The notes below the pieces were generated by a model. It had not been told where the DNA came from, ran no database searches, and saw only the letters and a program-made list of their open reading frames with translations. Positions 44,504 through 53,892 of a DNA stretch of 64,000 nt are shown here, piece after piece; the stretch's first letter is position 1; the number at the start of each line of letters is the position of its first letter. The stretch is from Edaphobacter lichenicola. Lineage in GTDB: Bacteria; Acidobacteriota; Terriglobia; Terriglobales; Acidobacteriaceae. The stretch covers positions 248,001 through 312,000 of the forward strand of contig NZ_JACHDY010000004.1 in assembly GCF_014201315.1 (NCBI RefSeq). The letters are read 5' to 3'. The position numbers and the translations under genes were made by a program.

Positions 44504-45115
44504 TCAAAGCAGTCCCTTGGTGCTTGGTAACATCTCTCGCATCCGCTCATCTCGCGAACAAGCCCCACGCAGTGCCCTTGCAAACGCCTTGAAGATCGCC
44601 TCAATCTTGTGATGATTGCTGCGTCCATACAGCGTCTTCACGTGAACGTTTGCCTTCGCTCCACGAGCGAATCCATCGAAGAAATCGGTCAGCAACTCGC
44701 TCTGAAAATCTCCCACCAGCCGGACCTTGACCTTATCGTCGACAACATAAGCAACACGTCCACTAAGATCCACCGCCGCTACAGCAAGCGTCTCATCCAT
44801 CGCCATCACAAAGTACCCGGCGCGCATGATGCCTTTCTTGTCGCCCAGCGCTTTACTAAAGGCCTCTCCCAACGCGATCCCCACATCTTCGACCGTATGG
44901 TGCTGATCGACATCAAGATCGCCGGTACACTTCAGCGTCAGGTCGAACCCCCCATGACGTGTAAACAACTCCAGCATGTGGTCAAAAAAACGAATCCCTG
45001 TCGACACCTTGTACATGCCCTGTCCATCGACGACGAGCTTCAACGCAATCTGCGTCTCCGTTGTATCGCGCTTGATCGTTCCAGAGCGAACCTTCAAAGT
45101 CTTCGCCGCCGTCAT
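44504..45115 (-). CDS. hisB: Imidazoleglycerol-phosphate dehydratase
   Basis: 203 aa, monofunctional (no HisB phosphatase domain). The two manganese-binding histidine blocks are seen: [17 protein letters not shown] and [16 protein letters not shown], and later [17 protein letters not shown]. The ATG at 45115 overlaps the hisC stop (ATGA). The histidinol-phosphate phosphatase step must be supplied elsewhere. Confidence 0.96.
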   Translation of the reverse strand: MTAAKTLKVRSGTIKRDTTETQIALKLVVDGQGMYKVSTGIRFFDHMLELFTRHGGFDLTLKCTGDLDVDQHHTVEDVGIALGEAFSKALGDKKGIMRAGYFVMAMDETLAVAAVDLSGRVAYVVDDKVKVRLVGDFQSELLTDFFDGFARGAKANVHVKTLYGRSNHHKIEAIFKAFARALRGACSRDERMREMLPSTKGLL

Positions 45116-46218
45116 ACCGTCGCGCTCCATCCAATCTCCTGCAGCGAAGTCCTCAGCGCCGCCAGTCCAAGCGTCACATGTTCTTCGATCCCGATAGTGA
45201 TACGCACAAAACCATCACACCCAGGATCGGTCGATCGATCCCGCAACAGCACTCCGCGCCTTCTCATCGCATCTACAAGCGTCGCATGCTTTGGCCCAAT
45301 ATTCATCAGCACAAAGTTCGCATGACTAGGAAAGAAGGGAACCCCCAACTCTCGCAGTCCCTTCATCATGCGCTCTCGCCCAATGCGCACCTGCTCGCTA
45401 TACCAGGAAAGATATTCCTCGTCGGCAACAGCAGCCGGCAGACAAGCCAGCGCTACTCCATTCACGTTGTACGGCGAAGATACCTTCCGCACACTCTTCA
45501 GCAGCTCTGCATTCCCTGCCAACATGCCGACGCGCAGGTTGGCCAGTCCATAAGCCTTTGAAAACGTCCTGGCCACGATCAGATTCGGCACCGTCGCCAG
45601 ATCTTCCATCGTCGACTCGCCATGAAAGTGAGAGTAAGCCTCATCGACCATCAACACCGCGTGAGGAGCCGCAGCGGCAATTGCCAACAGATGCTCTTTG
45701 CTCACCGTTGCTCCGGTTGGATTATTTGGAGAAGCCACAATAATCAACTTCGTCTTATCCGTGATAGCAGACATAAAGCGCTCGAACGGAAACTCCAGCG
45801 TCGCATCCGCCTGCACCTTTCGCAGGTGAGGCGTCATCATTTTGATGCTCACGTCGTACATAAAAAACGTTGGGGTCGCAATCAGCGCCTCGTCATCCGC
45901 CTCGAGAAACGCCACACACATCAGGTGAATCGCCTCATCGACGCCGTTCGTCAGCAGCACCTCTTCGGTCTTCAATCCGAAATGAGTCGCGACAATTCTT
46001 TCTACCGGCTCCCTCTCGGGATACTTCGTCAGTCCCTCCGCCGTCAGCGCCAACAACGTCTCCATGACACGTGGTGAGGGCGCAAAAGTATTCTCGTTGA
46101 AATCCAGTCGCAGTGCATCCCGTCCAGCCAGCGGCGGATGGTACTCCGGCATCTCCAATACTGCTTTACGCGGCTGCACGATTTTTTTATCTGTAACCAG
46201 ATCAGTAGCAAGACTCAT
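45112..46218 (-). CDS. hisC: Histidinol-phosphate aminotransferase
   Basis: 368 aa fold-type I PLP enzyme. [15 protein letters not shown] near the start, [25 protein letters not shown] and the PLP lysine in [15 protein letters not shown]. Converts imidazole acetol phosphate to histidinol phosphate. Its ATG overlaps the hisD stop (ATGA) and its stop overlaps the hisB start, so it is coupled on both sides. Confidence 0.95.
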   Translation of the reverse strand: MSLATDLVTDKKIVQPRKAVLEMPEYHPPLAGRDALRLDFNENTFAPSPRVMETLLALTAEGLTKYPEREPVERIVATHFGLKTEEVLLTNGVDEAIHLMCVAFLEADDEALIATPTFFMYDVSIKMMTPHLRKVQADATLEFPFERFMSAITDKTKLIIVASPNNPTGATVSKEHLLAIAAAAPHAVLMVDEAYSHFHGESTMEDLATVPNLIVARTFSKAYGLANLRVGMLAGNAELLKSVRKVSSPYNVNGVALACLPAAVADEEYLSWYSEQVRIGRERMMKGLRELGVPFFPSHANFVLMNIGPKHATLVDAMRRRGVLLRDRSTDPGCDGFVRITIGIEEHVTLGLAALRTSLQEIGWSATV

Positions 46219-47474
46219 CTCATCCTCACTCGCACGCTCTCTGCATGTCCTTTCAGTCCCTCAGCTTCAGCGAGTACAACTGCATGAGGGCCCATCTTCT
46301 TCAACCCCGCCTTCGTGTACTGCTGCACCGTAATCACTTTCACAAGATCCATCACACTCAACCCTCCACGGATTCGTCCAAAGCGCCCGGTAGGCAACAC
46401 ATGATTAGGGCCAGAGACGTAGTCTCCCATCGACTGCGGCGTGTACTCCCCTACGAAAACCGACCCCGCATTTCGAATCCACTTCAGATCAGCCTCCGAA
46501 TCCACGCTCAGATGTTCCGGCGCGAGACGGTTCGTCAACTCCTGAGCTTCGCGAACCGAAGAGGTTACAAATACGCATCCCCGCGCTGCCAGCGACTGCC
46601 TCGCAACCTCATTATCTCGCGTCCGCAACTTCACCTCAGCCGCAACCCTCTTTGCCAAAGCTTCCTTGCTCGTAATCAGGACGGCCATCGTCTCCGGGTC
46701 GTGCTCCGCCTGCGCAACCAGATCTGCAGCGATCCCCGCGGCGTCCCCGGCTTCACTCGTCACTACAATCTCCGTTGGGCCCGCCGGCATATCGATTCCG
46801 CACTCATTCGAAACCAATACCTTCGCTGCCGTCACATACAGGTTTCCCGGCCCAACAATCTTATCGACTCGTTCGATCGCAACGGTGCCGTAAGCCATCG
46901 CCGCAATCGCCTGGGCCCCGCCAACACGGTAAAACTCCGTCACTCCAGCTAGCCACGCCGCAGCCATCGTCTCCTTTGCAGGCTTCGGCGAGCACACCAC
47001 AATCCGTTCCGCCCCCGCGACCTGCGAGGGGATCACCGTCATCAACAACGTCGAAGGCAGCGGATAGCGTCCTCCCGGCACATAGCAGCCAACGCTCCCC
47101 AGCGGCCGCACAATCTGCCCCGTCCTCACTCCATCTACGGGAGAGATCGTCCACTCACGTGGCAGCTGCGCCTCGGCGAACGCCAGAATATTTCCTCGCG
47201 CCACCATCATCGCCGCCTGCAGCGCTGGTGCCGTCGAGTCCCAGGCGGCCTTCATCTCATCCCGCGACACCAACAGCGGCTGGCCCTTTCGAAGCCCATC
47301 AAGTTCCGCCGCGTACTTCAGCAAAGCTCGATCGCCACCCTTACGCACCGCTGCGAGAATGCGTCGCACCACGGGTTCCACGCGCGCCGTGTTCACAGCA
47401 CCTCGCCGCTCCAGCGATTCGATCAACGCATCCGCCGCAGCCTTGCCACGGCCAAAGGTCTTTACCAGCTTCAT
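46215..47474 (-). CDS. hisD: Histidinol dehydrogenase
   Basis: 419 aa zinc enzyme performing the last two oxidations to histidine. Signatures: RPLGSVGCYVPGGRYPLPSTLLMTVIPSQVAGAE, FYRVGGAQAIAAMAYGT, DKIVGPGNLYVTAAKVLV, DMPAGPTEIVV, LAPEHLSVDSE and VFVGEYTPQSMGDYVSGPNHVLPTG. ATG at 47474 with GGAG 7 nt upstream; 47-nt gap after hisG. Confidence 0.96.
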   Translation of the reverse strand: MKLVKTFGRGKAAADALIESLERRGAVNTARVEPVVRRILAAVRKGGDRALLKYAAELDGLRKGQPLLVSRDEMKAAWDSTAPALQAAMMVARGNILAFAEAQLPREWTISPVDGVRTGQIVRPLGSVGCYVPGGRYPLPSTLLMTVIPSQVAGAERIVVCSPKPAKETMAAAWLAGVTEFYRVGGAQAIAAMAYGTVAIERVDKIVGPGNLYVTAAKVLVSNECGIDMPAGPTEIVVTSEAGDAAGIAADLVAQAEHDPETMAVLITSKEALAKRVAAEVKLRTRDNEVARQSLAARGCVFVTSSVREAQELTNRLAPEHLSVDSEADLKWIRNAGSVFVGEYTPQSMGDYVSGPNHVLPTGRFGRIRGGLSVMDLVKVITVQQYTKAGLKKMGPHAVVLAEAEGLKGHAESVRVRMR

Positions 47475-47521
47475 CCCGCAACTCCAGAGGCAAATCACTA
47501 CCGAAACAGGGAATCGATCTT

Positions 47522-48403
47522 CTACAACACAACCTTACTCAGCGGATACTCAACAATTCCAGTAGCTCCTGCAGCTTTCAGCTTCGGAATCACCTCGCGA
47601 ACCAACGCTTCATCCAGAATCGTATTCAGAGCAACCCACTCCTGATCGCTCAGCTGCGACACTGTCGGCGAATTCAACGCAGGCAATTCACCAACGATCT
47701 TCTCCAGATCGGCCTTCCGCGCATTCAGCATCAAACCGACCCGTCCCTGCGCAGCGATCGCCGCATTCAGCATCAGCGAGATATTCTCAATCTTCTCCCG
47801 CTTCCACGTATCTTTGTACGCTGCTCTATTCGCGATCAACTGCGTCTCACTCTCCATCAACGTCTCGATAATCCGCAGCCGGTTCGCCCGCAGCGACGAT
47901 CCCGTCTCCGTCACCTCGACGATCGCATCCGCCAGCGTAGGAGGCTTCACTTCAGTCGCACCCCAGCTAAACTCCACCGTCACCGGAATCTTCTTTCCGG
48001 CAAAGTACCGCTTCGTAAACTCAACCAACTCCGTAGCAATAATCTTGCCCGCCAGATCCTCCGGCTTCTGGAACGGCGAATCCTCAGGCACCGCCAGCAC
48101 CCACTTCACCTTCTGCCGGCTCTGCTTCGAGTACGTCAGACTCGTGACATACTCCACGTCGGTCTCATTCTCCAGCACCCAGTCGTTGCCTGTCAGTCCA
48201 GCATCGAGCGCCCCATGCTCCACGTACCGCGCCATCTCCTGAGCCCGCACCAGCATGCACTCAATCTCAGCATCGTCGATAGAAGGGAAGTAGCTCCTCC
48301 CATTCGCGAAGATCCTCCAGCCAGCCCGCTCAAACAGCGCAATCGTCGCGTCCTGCAGACTGCCCTTCGGTATTCCCAGCTTCAATCGCTTCGTCTCGCT
48401 CAC
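47522..48403 (-). CDS. hisG: ATP phosphoribosyltransferase (long form)
   Basis: 293 aa, first step of histidine synthesis. [22 protein letters not shown] at the start, [21 protein letters not shown], and the PRPP-binding segment [23 protein letters not shown]. Its length includes a C-terminal regulatory domain (about 215-293), which in the long form gives histidine feedback, so HisZ is not needed. GTG at 48403 with GGAGG 5 nt upstream overlaps the hisI stop. Confidence 0.96.
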   Translation of the reverse strand: MSETKRLKLGIPKGSLQDATIALFERAGWRIFANGRSYFPSIDDAEIECMLVRAQEMARYVEHGALDAGLTGNDWVLENETDVEYVTSLTYSKQSRQKVKWVLAVPEDSPFQKPEDLAGKIIATELVEFTKRYFAGKKIPVTVEFSWGATEVKPPTLADAIVEVTETGSSLRANRLRIIETLMESETQLIANRAAYKDTWKREKIENISLMLNAAIAAQGRVGLMLNARKADLEKIVGELPALNSPTVSQLSDQEWVALNTILDEALVREVIPKLKAAGATGIVEYPLSKVVL

Positions 48404-48753
48404 TTCGCCTCCATCGCAATATTCTTCGTGAAGCAGCTCACCGTACCCTCGTGACAAACCAGCCCATCCCCTTCAACTTCAACCTTGAACAGCAACGCAT
48501 CGTTATCGCAGTCGGTCGAGGCTTCAATCACCCGCAGCCGATTGCCGCTCGTCTCGCCCTTCATCCAAAGCTTCTGCCGAGTCCGGCTCCAGAACGTGAC
48601 AAATCCGGTCTCAAGTGTCTTGGCGTAGCTCGCCTCGTTCAAAAAACCGAGCATCAGCATCTCGCCGGTCTTCGCATCCTGGACTATCCCTGGAACCAGG
48701 CCATCCATCTTCGCAAAATCGATCGTCACGGTATCGATCCTTTCTGTCTCCAT
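48400..48753 (-). CDS. hisI: Phosphoribosyl-AMP cyclohydrolase
   Basis: 117 aa, monofunctional HisI (no HisE domain). [58 protein letters not shown] and [28 protein letters not shown] with its zinc Cys residues. First structural gene of the his operon, 18 nt downstream of the attenuator. The missing HisE activity (phosphoribosyl-ATP pyrophosphatase) must come from another locus. Confidence 0.96.
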   Translation of the reverse strand: METERIDTVTIDFAKMDGLVPGIVQDAKTGEMLMLGFLNEASYAKTLETGFVTFWSRTRQKLWMKGETSGNRLRVIEASTDCDNDALLFKVEVEGDGLVCHEGTVSCFTKNIAMEAK

Positions 48754-48761
48754 CAGTTATG

Positions 48762-48807
48762 ACACAAGAAAAAGGCCCGCTCGCGGTAAGCGCGTCAGCG
48801 GGCCTTT
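48762..48807 (-). terminator. Attenuator terminator of the his operon
   Basis: On the minus strand AAAGGCCCGCT (48797-48807) pairs perfectly with AGCGGGCCTTT (48771-48781), followed by TTCTTG, so the U-run is TTTTTCTT. It lies between the His-rich leader peptide and hisI, 17 nt before the hisI ATG. Confidence 0.85.
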
Positions 48808-48829
48808 CGAAATCCTTAGTAAGCGTTCG

Positions 48830-48913
48830 TTACTTCGCCACTCCGGACACAGCCGCCAACACGCTCTCTGCGTGATAATGCGAATGGCCGTGATGGAGGT
48901 GCAAGCTGCTCAT
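48830..48913 (-). CDS. hisL: His operon leader peptide (27 aa, six histidines)
   Basis: The frame begins MSSLHLHHGHSHYH: six His codons within residues 5-14, followed by a normal-looking tail ending VAK-stop at 48830. GGGAG directly precedes the ATG at 48913; a TTG at 48904 is 9 nt from it and is the alternative start. The position between a sigma-70 promoter and an intrinsic terminator upstream of hisI, plus the His run, is what classical histidine attenuation requires: stalling at His codons would free the antiterminator. Too short for routine gene calling. Confidence 0.85.
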   Translation of the reverse strand: MSSLHLHHGHSHYHAESVLAAVSGVAK

Positions 48914-48922
48914 CTCCCATTC

Positions 48923-48951
48923 AGGGTAGCGTCCGGGCATGGAGAAGTCAA
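48923..48951 (-). promoter_or_regulatory. Promoter of the his operon
   Basis: On the minus strand TTGACT (48946-48951), a 17-bp spacer and TACCCT (48923-48928). Transcription would start close to the leader-peptide start, giving a very short 5' UTR and a leader of about 160 nt. Confidence 0.65.
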
Positions 48952-49072
48952 ACCGTACCACCCCGGCCGCAGCTCCAAGTCAGCAAATCCCAAAAACTTG
49001 TCCGTTGACGCAGCCCGTACACTCTCGTACTCTTCCGCTGTAAAGCATTCAGCCCAAAGTAGGAGATCCAAG

Positions 49073-49381
49073 ATGCTCAATCTGCGCCACAAACTTCTCG
49101 CCGCAGCACTATTGCTCTCCGTCGCCCCGGTCTTCTCGGTTGCCCAGGCCTCCAAAGCAGGCACGCCAGCCGCAGCTGCAGCCACTGCGCCGCTCGACAT
49201 CAACACCGCCACACCCGACCAGCTCAAGGCCTTCCCCGGCATCGGCGATGCTTACTCCAAGCGCATCATCGACGGCCGTCCCTACACCGCAAAGAATCAG
49301 CTCGTTACCAAGGGTGTCCTCCCGCAGGCCACTTACAACAAGATCAAGGACCAGATCATCGCCAGCCACCCCAAAAAATAG
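49073..49381 (+). CDS. Secreted helix-hairpin-helix protein (ComEA-like)
   Basis: 102 aa. Signal peptide (LRHKLLAAALLLSVAPVFSVAQA), a short Ala-rich linker and one ComEA-type HhH module: LDINTATPDQLKAFPGIGDAYSKRIIDGRPYTAKNQLVTKGVLPQATYNKIKDQII. HhH domains bind DNA; periplasmic ComEA proteins help DNA uptake. No other competence gene is nearby. ATG at 49073 with AGGAG 7 nt upstream. Divergent from the his operon. Confidence 0.9.
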   Translation: MLNLRHKLLAAALLLSVAPVFSVAQASKAGTPAAAAATAPLDINTATPDQLKAFPGIGDAYSKRIIDGRPYTAKNQLVTKGVLPQATYNKIKDQIIASHPKK

Positions 49382-49404
49382 GCGGCAGCTAAAGCCCCTG
49401 CTCA

Positions 49405-49432
49405 GACGGGCATCCAGATCAGGATGCCCGTC
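49405..49432 (+). terminator. Hairpin after the ComEA-like gene
   Basis: GACGGGCATCC (49405-49415) pairs with GGATGCCCGTC (49422-49432), 24 nt after the stop. No long U-run follows. Confidence 0.6.
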
Positions 49433-49497
49433 CCATTTAACCCATCCTCTCTTCGTACAAACCTCGACGCCGCTGCTACCATCTCTCCAACTGGCCT

Positions 49498-52131
49498 ATG
49501 CCCCAGAGATCCGCACGCCTTCAATATCTCCTTCTCGCCCTCGTAGCCGCCCTCGCGCTTCTGCATGCCTACGGTGGTGCCATCCTCAACTTCAATCTCC
49601 TGGCCCACGGCGACTCGATCGTTCGTTCTCCGTTTGAAAGCGGCCTGCATCTGGAGACGACGACCGACCTCCGAGAGGAGGCCCTCGCCGCAGGTCTCCG
49701 ACCCTTCGACACCATCCTCACGATCAACGGCCAGCCCTATACCAGTCGCAGCGTGCTCCTTGACCAGACACGCCATGCCTCTCCCGGCGACTCGATGACC
49801 GTCACCTATCGCCGCGGACCCGACGGACCAGGCGGAGCAATCAACTCAGCCACAATCAAACTCGCCCCAAACCACCCGCAGAAGCTTTCGCCCCTTGCAA
49901 TCGCGGTCCGCTTAGCGTTCGCCGTGCTACCACTGTTTTGCCTTCTCATTGGTCTCTGGGTCGTCTTCGCACGTCCAAGAAATCCGCACGCTTGGTTGAT
50001 TCTAGGCATCCTCTGCTACTTCGACGCCCTCTTCATTAACCCCACCGAGATCTCCGGCTCGTACCTCGTCCCCATCGCTTTGTTCTGGAACATCGTAGCG
50101 CAAACCGCCATGCCGCTCTGCCTCATGTTCTTCGGTGTCTACTTCCCCGAGCGATCCACCCTCGACATCAAGCTCCCCTGGGTCAAATGGCTCTTCGCCA
50201 TCCCAATCCTCATCCTCGCCCCGACAGATGTCCTTTACTACTTCGGAGATATGTGGAGCTTCGCCTCGATTCGCTGGCTTGCTCCTTATCTCTACTCCAT
50301 CAACACGGCGGAAAACGTCATCAGCGCTCTCGCCATCTGCTGGTTCTTCATCACCCTGGGGCCGAAGATCGGGCAAGCTACCGGCGATGCCCGCCGCCGC
50401 TTGAGAGTCCTCTACGTCGGAACTTCAATCGGCCTCACGCCCTTCTTCCTTCTGCTCCTCTACTCCCTCTACAAGCGAAGCGACTTCGGTCAGGACATCC
50501 CCCAATGGGTCGACGTCACAGTCTTCCTGATCCTTCTTCTCTTTCCCCTCTCCCTCGCCTACGTCGTCATCGTACAGCGCGCGATGGATCTCCGCATCAT
50601 CATCCGCCAGGGAACCCGCTACGCCTTCGCTCGCGAATCTCTCACTGTGGTAAGAGTTGGGCTTGCCATCTGGTTGGCCTTCTCCCTCAACGACTTCTTC
50701 AAACACCCCGACCACCAGCGCAACGACATCATCCGCATCTTCTGCATCGTTGCAGTCTTCTTCGCCTTCCGCTTCCTCCTCTCCAAACGCCTGCAACTGA
50801 TGATCGACCAGCGCTTCTTCCGCGAGGCGTACTCCACCGAGCAGCTCCTCTCCGAGCTATCCGACCAGGCCCGAAACTTCACCGAAGTCGCGCCGCTTCT
50901 CGAAACCATCACTCGCCGCCTCAGCTCCACCCTCCACATCGATCGCATCGCCGTCTTCCTCCGCTCCGGCGATACCTTTCACCTCCAACTAGCCACCGGA
51001 ATGCCCATGACCCCAGATGCAGCGCAGTTCTTCTCTCTGCCCGCCGCCTCCACCACCATCAAAGCACTCAGCCGCGCCAAAGCCCCCGCCAACGTCTATC
51101 GCGACGACCCCTCCAGCTGGCTCATCGACGCCACCGACGCCGAACGCAACGCCCTCAACGATCTCTCCACCGAACTCCTCGTTCCTCTCCCCGGCCGCAC
51201 TCGCCTCGCCGGCGTCATCGCCCTCGGCCCCAAAAGCTCCGAGGAGCCCTACACCAAAACCGACCGCCAGCTCCTCCAGACCATCGCCTCCCAGACCGGC
51301 CTCGCCCTCGAAAACGCCGAGCTCATCCAGAACCTCACCAACGAAGTCGCCCAGCGCGAACGCATCTCCCGCGAGATCGAGATCGCCCGCGAGGTTCAGG
51401 AGCGCCTCTTCCCGCAGACCTATCCCAAACTTCCAGGCGTCGATCTCGCCGGATTCTGCCGCCCCGCGCAAGCCGTCGGAGGCGACTACTACGACTTCTT
51501 CCTCCTCCCTTCAGACTCAACCACCGACTCCCGTCTAGCCCTCGCCCTCGGCGACATCTCCGGCAAAGGCATCTCCGCCGCGCTCCTCATGGCGAGCCTC
51601 CGCGCCAGCCTTCGCAGTATCGCCGGTCTCCAGCAGGCAGACCTCGCAGCTCTCCTCTCTCACGTCAACCACGTCGTCTACGAGTCCTCCACCACCAATC
51701 GCTACGCCACCTTCTTCTACGCAGAATACGATCCAATCAACCATCTCCTCACCTACGTCAACGCCGGACACAACCCTCCCTACGTCCTGCGCGGCGCCGA
51801 AACCATCACCCTCGAACCCACCGGAACCGTAGTAGGCCTCCTCCCCAACGCCGAATACTCCCAGGCCACCCTCCAAATGCATCCCGGAGACGTCCTCCTC
51901 GCCTTCACCGACGGCATCTCCGAAGCCATGAACCACAGCGACGAAGAGTGGGGAGAAGACAACATGCTCGCCGCCGCCCGGCAGCTCCTCTCCCGTCCTG
52001 ACTGCACCACAACCGCCGGCCAACTCCTCACCTGCATCCTCGACGCCGCCGACAAGTTCACCGCCGGCGCTCCTCAACACGACGACATGACCCTCCTCGT
52101 CTGCACCATCGCCCGCACACCCACCCAATAG
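49498..52131 (+). CDS. Membrane SpoIIE/RsbU-type PP2C phosphatase with PDZ and GAF domains
   Basis: 877 aa. N-terminal TM (LLLALVAALALLHAY), an extracytoplasmic PDZ-like domain (about 45-115: REEALAAGLRPFDTILTINGQPYTS), several TM helices (about 135-440), a GAF-like domain (about 465-620: AVFLRSGDTFHLQLATG, LASQTGLALENAELIQNL), and a C-terminal PP2C-type domain. Metal ligands: GGDYYDFF, LGDISGKGISAALLMA, AFTDGISEAMN and HDDMTLLVC. Phosphatases of this type dephosphorylate anti-sigma-antagonist (STAS) proteins; no partner anti-sigma or STAS gene lies nearby. Inner membrane, likely a sensor. Confidence 0.92.
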   Translation: MPQRSARLQYLLLALVAALALLHAYGGAILNFNLLAHGDSIVRSPFESGLHLETTTDLREEALAAGLRPFDTILTINGQPYTSRSVLLDQTRHASPGDSMTVTYRRGPDGPGGAINSATIKLAPNHPQKLSPLAIAVRLAFAVLPLFCLLIGLWVVFARPRNPHAWLILGILCYFDALFINPTEISGSYLVPIALFWNIVAQTAMPLCLMFFGVYFPERSTLDIKLPWVKWLFAIPILILAPTDVLYYFGDMWSFASIRWLAPYLYSINTAENVISALAICWFFITLGPKIGQATGDARRRLRVLYVGTSIGLTPFFLLLLYSLYKRSDFGQDIPQWVDVTVFLILLLFPLSLAYVVIVQRAMDLRIIIRQGTRYAFARESLTVVRVGLAIWLAFSLNDFFKHPDHQRNDIIRIFCIVAVFFAFRFLLSKRLQLMIDQRFFREAYSTEQLLSELSDQARNFTEVAPLLETITRRLSSTLHIDRIAVFLRSGDTFHLQLATGMPMTPDAAQFFSLPAASTTIKALSRAKAPANVYRDDPSSWLIDATDAERNALNDLSTELLVPLPGRTRLAGVIALGPKSSEEPYTKTDRQLLQTIASQTGLALENAELIQNLTNEVAQRERISREIEIAREVQERLFPQTYPKLPGVDLAGFCRPAQAVGGDYYDFFLLPSDSTTDSRLALALGDISGKGISAALLMASLRASLRSIAGLQQADLAALLSHVNHVVYESSTTNRYATFFYAEYDPINHLLTYVNAGHNPPYVLRGAETITLEPTGTVVGLLPNAEYSQATLQMHPGDVLLAFTDGISEAMNHSDEEWGEDNMLAAARQLLSRPDCTTTAGQLLTCILDAADKFTAGAPQHDDMTLLVCTIARTPTQ

Positions 52132-52398
52132 CCCGTTCGTCAAGGCTGAACTCGGCCCTCCACCGGCGTGTCAAACCCGCTCGCACCCCGCAAAGACGCA
52201 ATCAAGAAAAATTGGTAAATCCTTCGTAATCCCACAGATGGGTCATATCCTTGATTCACTCCGCAGTCGCCTGAGCAACAAAATCAAGTAGAGTGAAGGC
52301 AGGGCAGCCAAAGTTCAATCTGATACAGCACTGACGTCCCCTTGATGTCGCTCTGGATCTACCCTGATGTCCCTCTGATCTATACGGTTCGACGCTCT

Positions 52399-53136
52399 AT
52401 GTTCAACAACATTCCTCTCGTCCATTCCATCACCCGCGTCGCCGGAGCCGCGACGATCCTGCTCGCACTCACCGGCTGCGGCGCCATCGTCAGCAGCGCT
52501 CCCGCGCCCCAGCTGCGAGTCGTCACCGCCTCACCCGACGCCGCAAGACTCGACATCTACCAGGGCTCCAACGCACTCGCGCACAATCTCGGCTTCGGCA
52601 CCGTCACCTCCTACATTCCCGTCTCGTCAGGCAGCGACACTATCGCCGCAAACACCGCCGGAACCAAGCAGCTCCTCTCCGCATCCAAAACGAACTTCGC
52701 GTCGTCCGGCCAATACACCGTTCTCATCGGCAGCACCGCAGCCAGCCTGCAGCAGCTCACCCTCACCGACCAGAACCAGCCCGCACCCACAGGCCAGATC
52801 GCGCTCCGTTTCCTCAATCAGGCCACCCACTCCGGCCCCATCGACATCTACCTCGTCCCCGCCGGCCAAAGACTCATCGCAGTCGCCCCCACCGTCACCA
52901 ACACTCTCTTCGGAGCCAACACCGGCTACCTCAACCTCCCCGCCGGCGCCTACTCCCTCGTCATGATGCCCAGCGGAACTATTCCGCCCACGCCGCCTCT
53001 CGCGATCTACACCGGTCCCCAGGTCACCTATCCCTCCGGCGCAGCCCGCACCATCATCCTCATCGACCCGCAGCAGGCCTCCTCCCCTGGCCTCCAGGTC
53101 ATTACCGCCAGCGACTTCGATCCCGCCGCCAACTAG
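52399..53136 (+). CDS. Lipoprotein with DUF4397-like domain
   Basis: 245 aa from the ATG at 52399. Lipobox LTGC (Cys27) follows VAGAATILLA. The mature part has two similar beta blocks: LRVVTASPDAARLDIYQGSNALAHNLGFGTVTSYIPVSSG and IALRFLNQATHSGPIDIYLVPAGQRLIAVAP, as in DUF4397 extracellular proteins. Attached to the membrane; function unknown. Confidence 0.85.
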   Translation: MFNNIPLVHSITRVAGAATILLALTGCGAIVSSAPAPQLRVVTASPDAARLDIYQGSNALAHNLGFGTVTSYIPVSSGSDTIAANTAGTKQLLSASKTNFASSGQYTVLIGSTAASLQQLTLTDQNQPAPTGQIALRFLNQATHSGPIDIYLVPAGQRLIAVAPTVTNTLFGANTGYLNLPAGAYSLVMMPSGTIPPTPPLAIYTGPQVTYPSGAARTIILIDPQQASSPGLQVITASDFDPAAN

Positions 53137-53164
53137 AGCAAAGTAGCAGTTGGCGTAGAGTCTG

Positions 53165-53200
53165 CCTGCCCTTTGTTTGTCATTCCCGAAGGGAATCTGC
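53165..53200 (+). repeat. Short dispersed hairpin repeat, copy 2
   Basis: CCTGCCCTTTGTTTGTCATT followed by CCCGAAGGGAATCTGC. The stem is ATTCCC-ga-aGGGAAT, where the 40093 copy has ATCCC-gta-GGGAT. It lies in a 300-bp gene-free gap, 29 nt after the lipoprotein stop. Confidence 0.7.
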
Positions 53201-53436
53201 GGTTGCCCCCCTCCACTCCAACAACAAATCCGCTCTAGCTTCGCCGCCCACTCCTCTAGCCGAACGATCCCTCCACAAGCCTCGCGCATACCCGCAGAAC
53301 TCGCTAAAGTCGCGGCATTTTGAAAAAATATACTTCTCCGATTGACCACAACACCCGCAAAGTCCCTGTGTCTATTCCCTCCGTAAGCGGCAGCAGCAAG
53401 ATCAAAGCAGCCGCAGAAAATTACAGGAGCGCCACC

Positions 53437-53775
53437 ATGAACCTCACCAAACTTGCCCTCATCGCCACTCTCACTCTCGCCCCAGCCGCCATCTTCGCGC
53501 AGACCCCAACCCCCGGCCAGAACGACTACAACATCAACCAGCGCAAAGCCGACCAGCAGCAGCGCATCGGCCAGGGCGTTCAGAGCGGCCAGCTTACCGC
53601 CGGAGAAACCGCTCGCCTCGAGCATCAGGAGGCTGGCATCAACAAGGAAGAGCGTGGCATGCGCGCCCAGGACAACGGCCACCTCACCAGATCCGATCGC
53701 CAGACCATCCACAAGCAGCAGAACCAGGAGTCCCGCCGCATCTACCGCGACAAGCACAACAACAAGGTCCGCTAA
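53437..53775 (+). CDS. Small secreted Gln/Arg-rich protein
   Basis: 112 aa from the ATG at 53437, with AGGAG 7 nt upstream. Signal peptide (LTKLALIATLTLAPAAIFA), then a charged, repetitive helical region: RIGQGVQSGQLTAGETARLEHQEAGINKEERGMRAQDNGHLT and DRQTIHKQQNQESRRIYRDKHNN. Similar QN-x-xS-x-x-IYxxKHN proteins occur in many proteobacteria and acidobacteria without known function. Convergent with ahcY. Confidence 0.82.
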   Translation: MNLTKLALIATLTLAPAAIFAQTPTPGQNDYNINQRKADQQQRIGQGVQSGQLTAGETARLEHQEAGINKEERGMRAQDNGHLTRSDRQTIHKQQNQESRRIYRDKHNNKVR

Positions 53776-53841
53776 AACCACGCAATCTCACCTGAAACCC
53801 TGAAGACTGAATCAATCTGCTTCGTTCTCTCCATGCAGCAA

Positions 53842-53882
53842 AACAAAGGCCGCCGAGGAACTCCTCAGCGGCCCTTTGTTTC
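53842..53882. terminator. Bidirectional terminator between the small secreted protein gene and ahcY
   Basis: AAACAAAGGCCGC (from 53842) pairs with GCGGCCCTTTGTTT (53869-53882) with one bulged base, and AGGA/TCCT close the centre. A/T ends give U-runs both ways. Confidence 0.75.
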
Positions 53883-53892
53883 GTCCTGAAGC

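Noticed and set aside
50187..52001. 604-aa out-of-frame open frame inside the SpoIIE gene
   Set aside because: Shifted-frame shadow of the phosphatase, with no motif.
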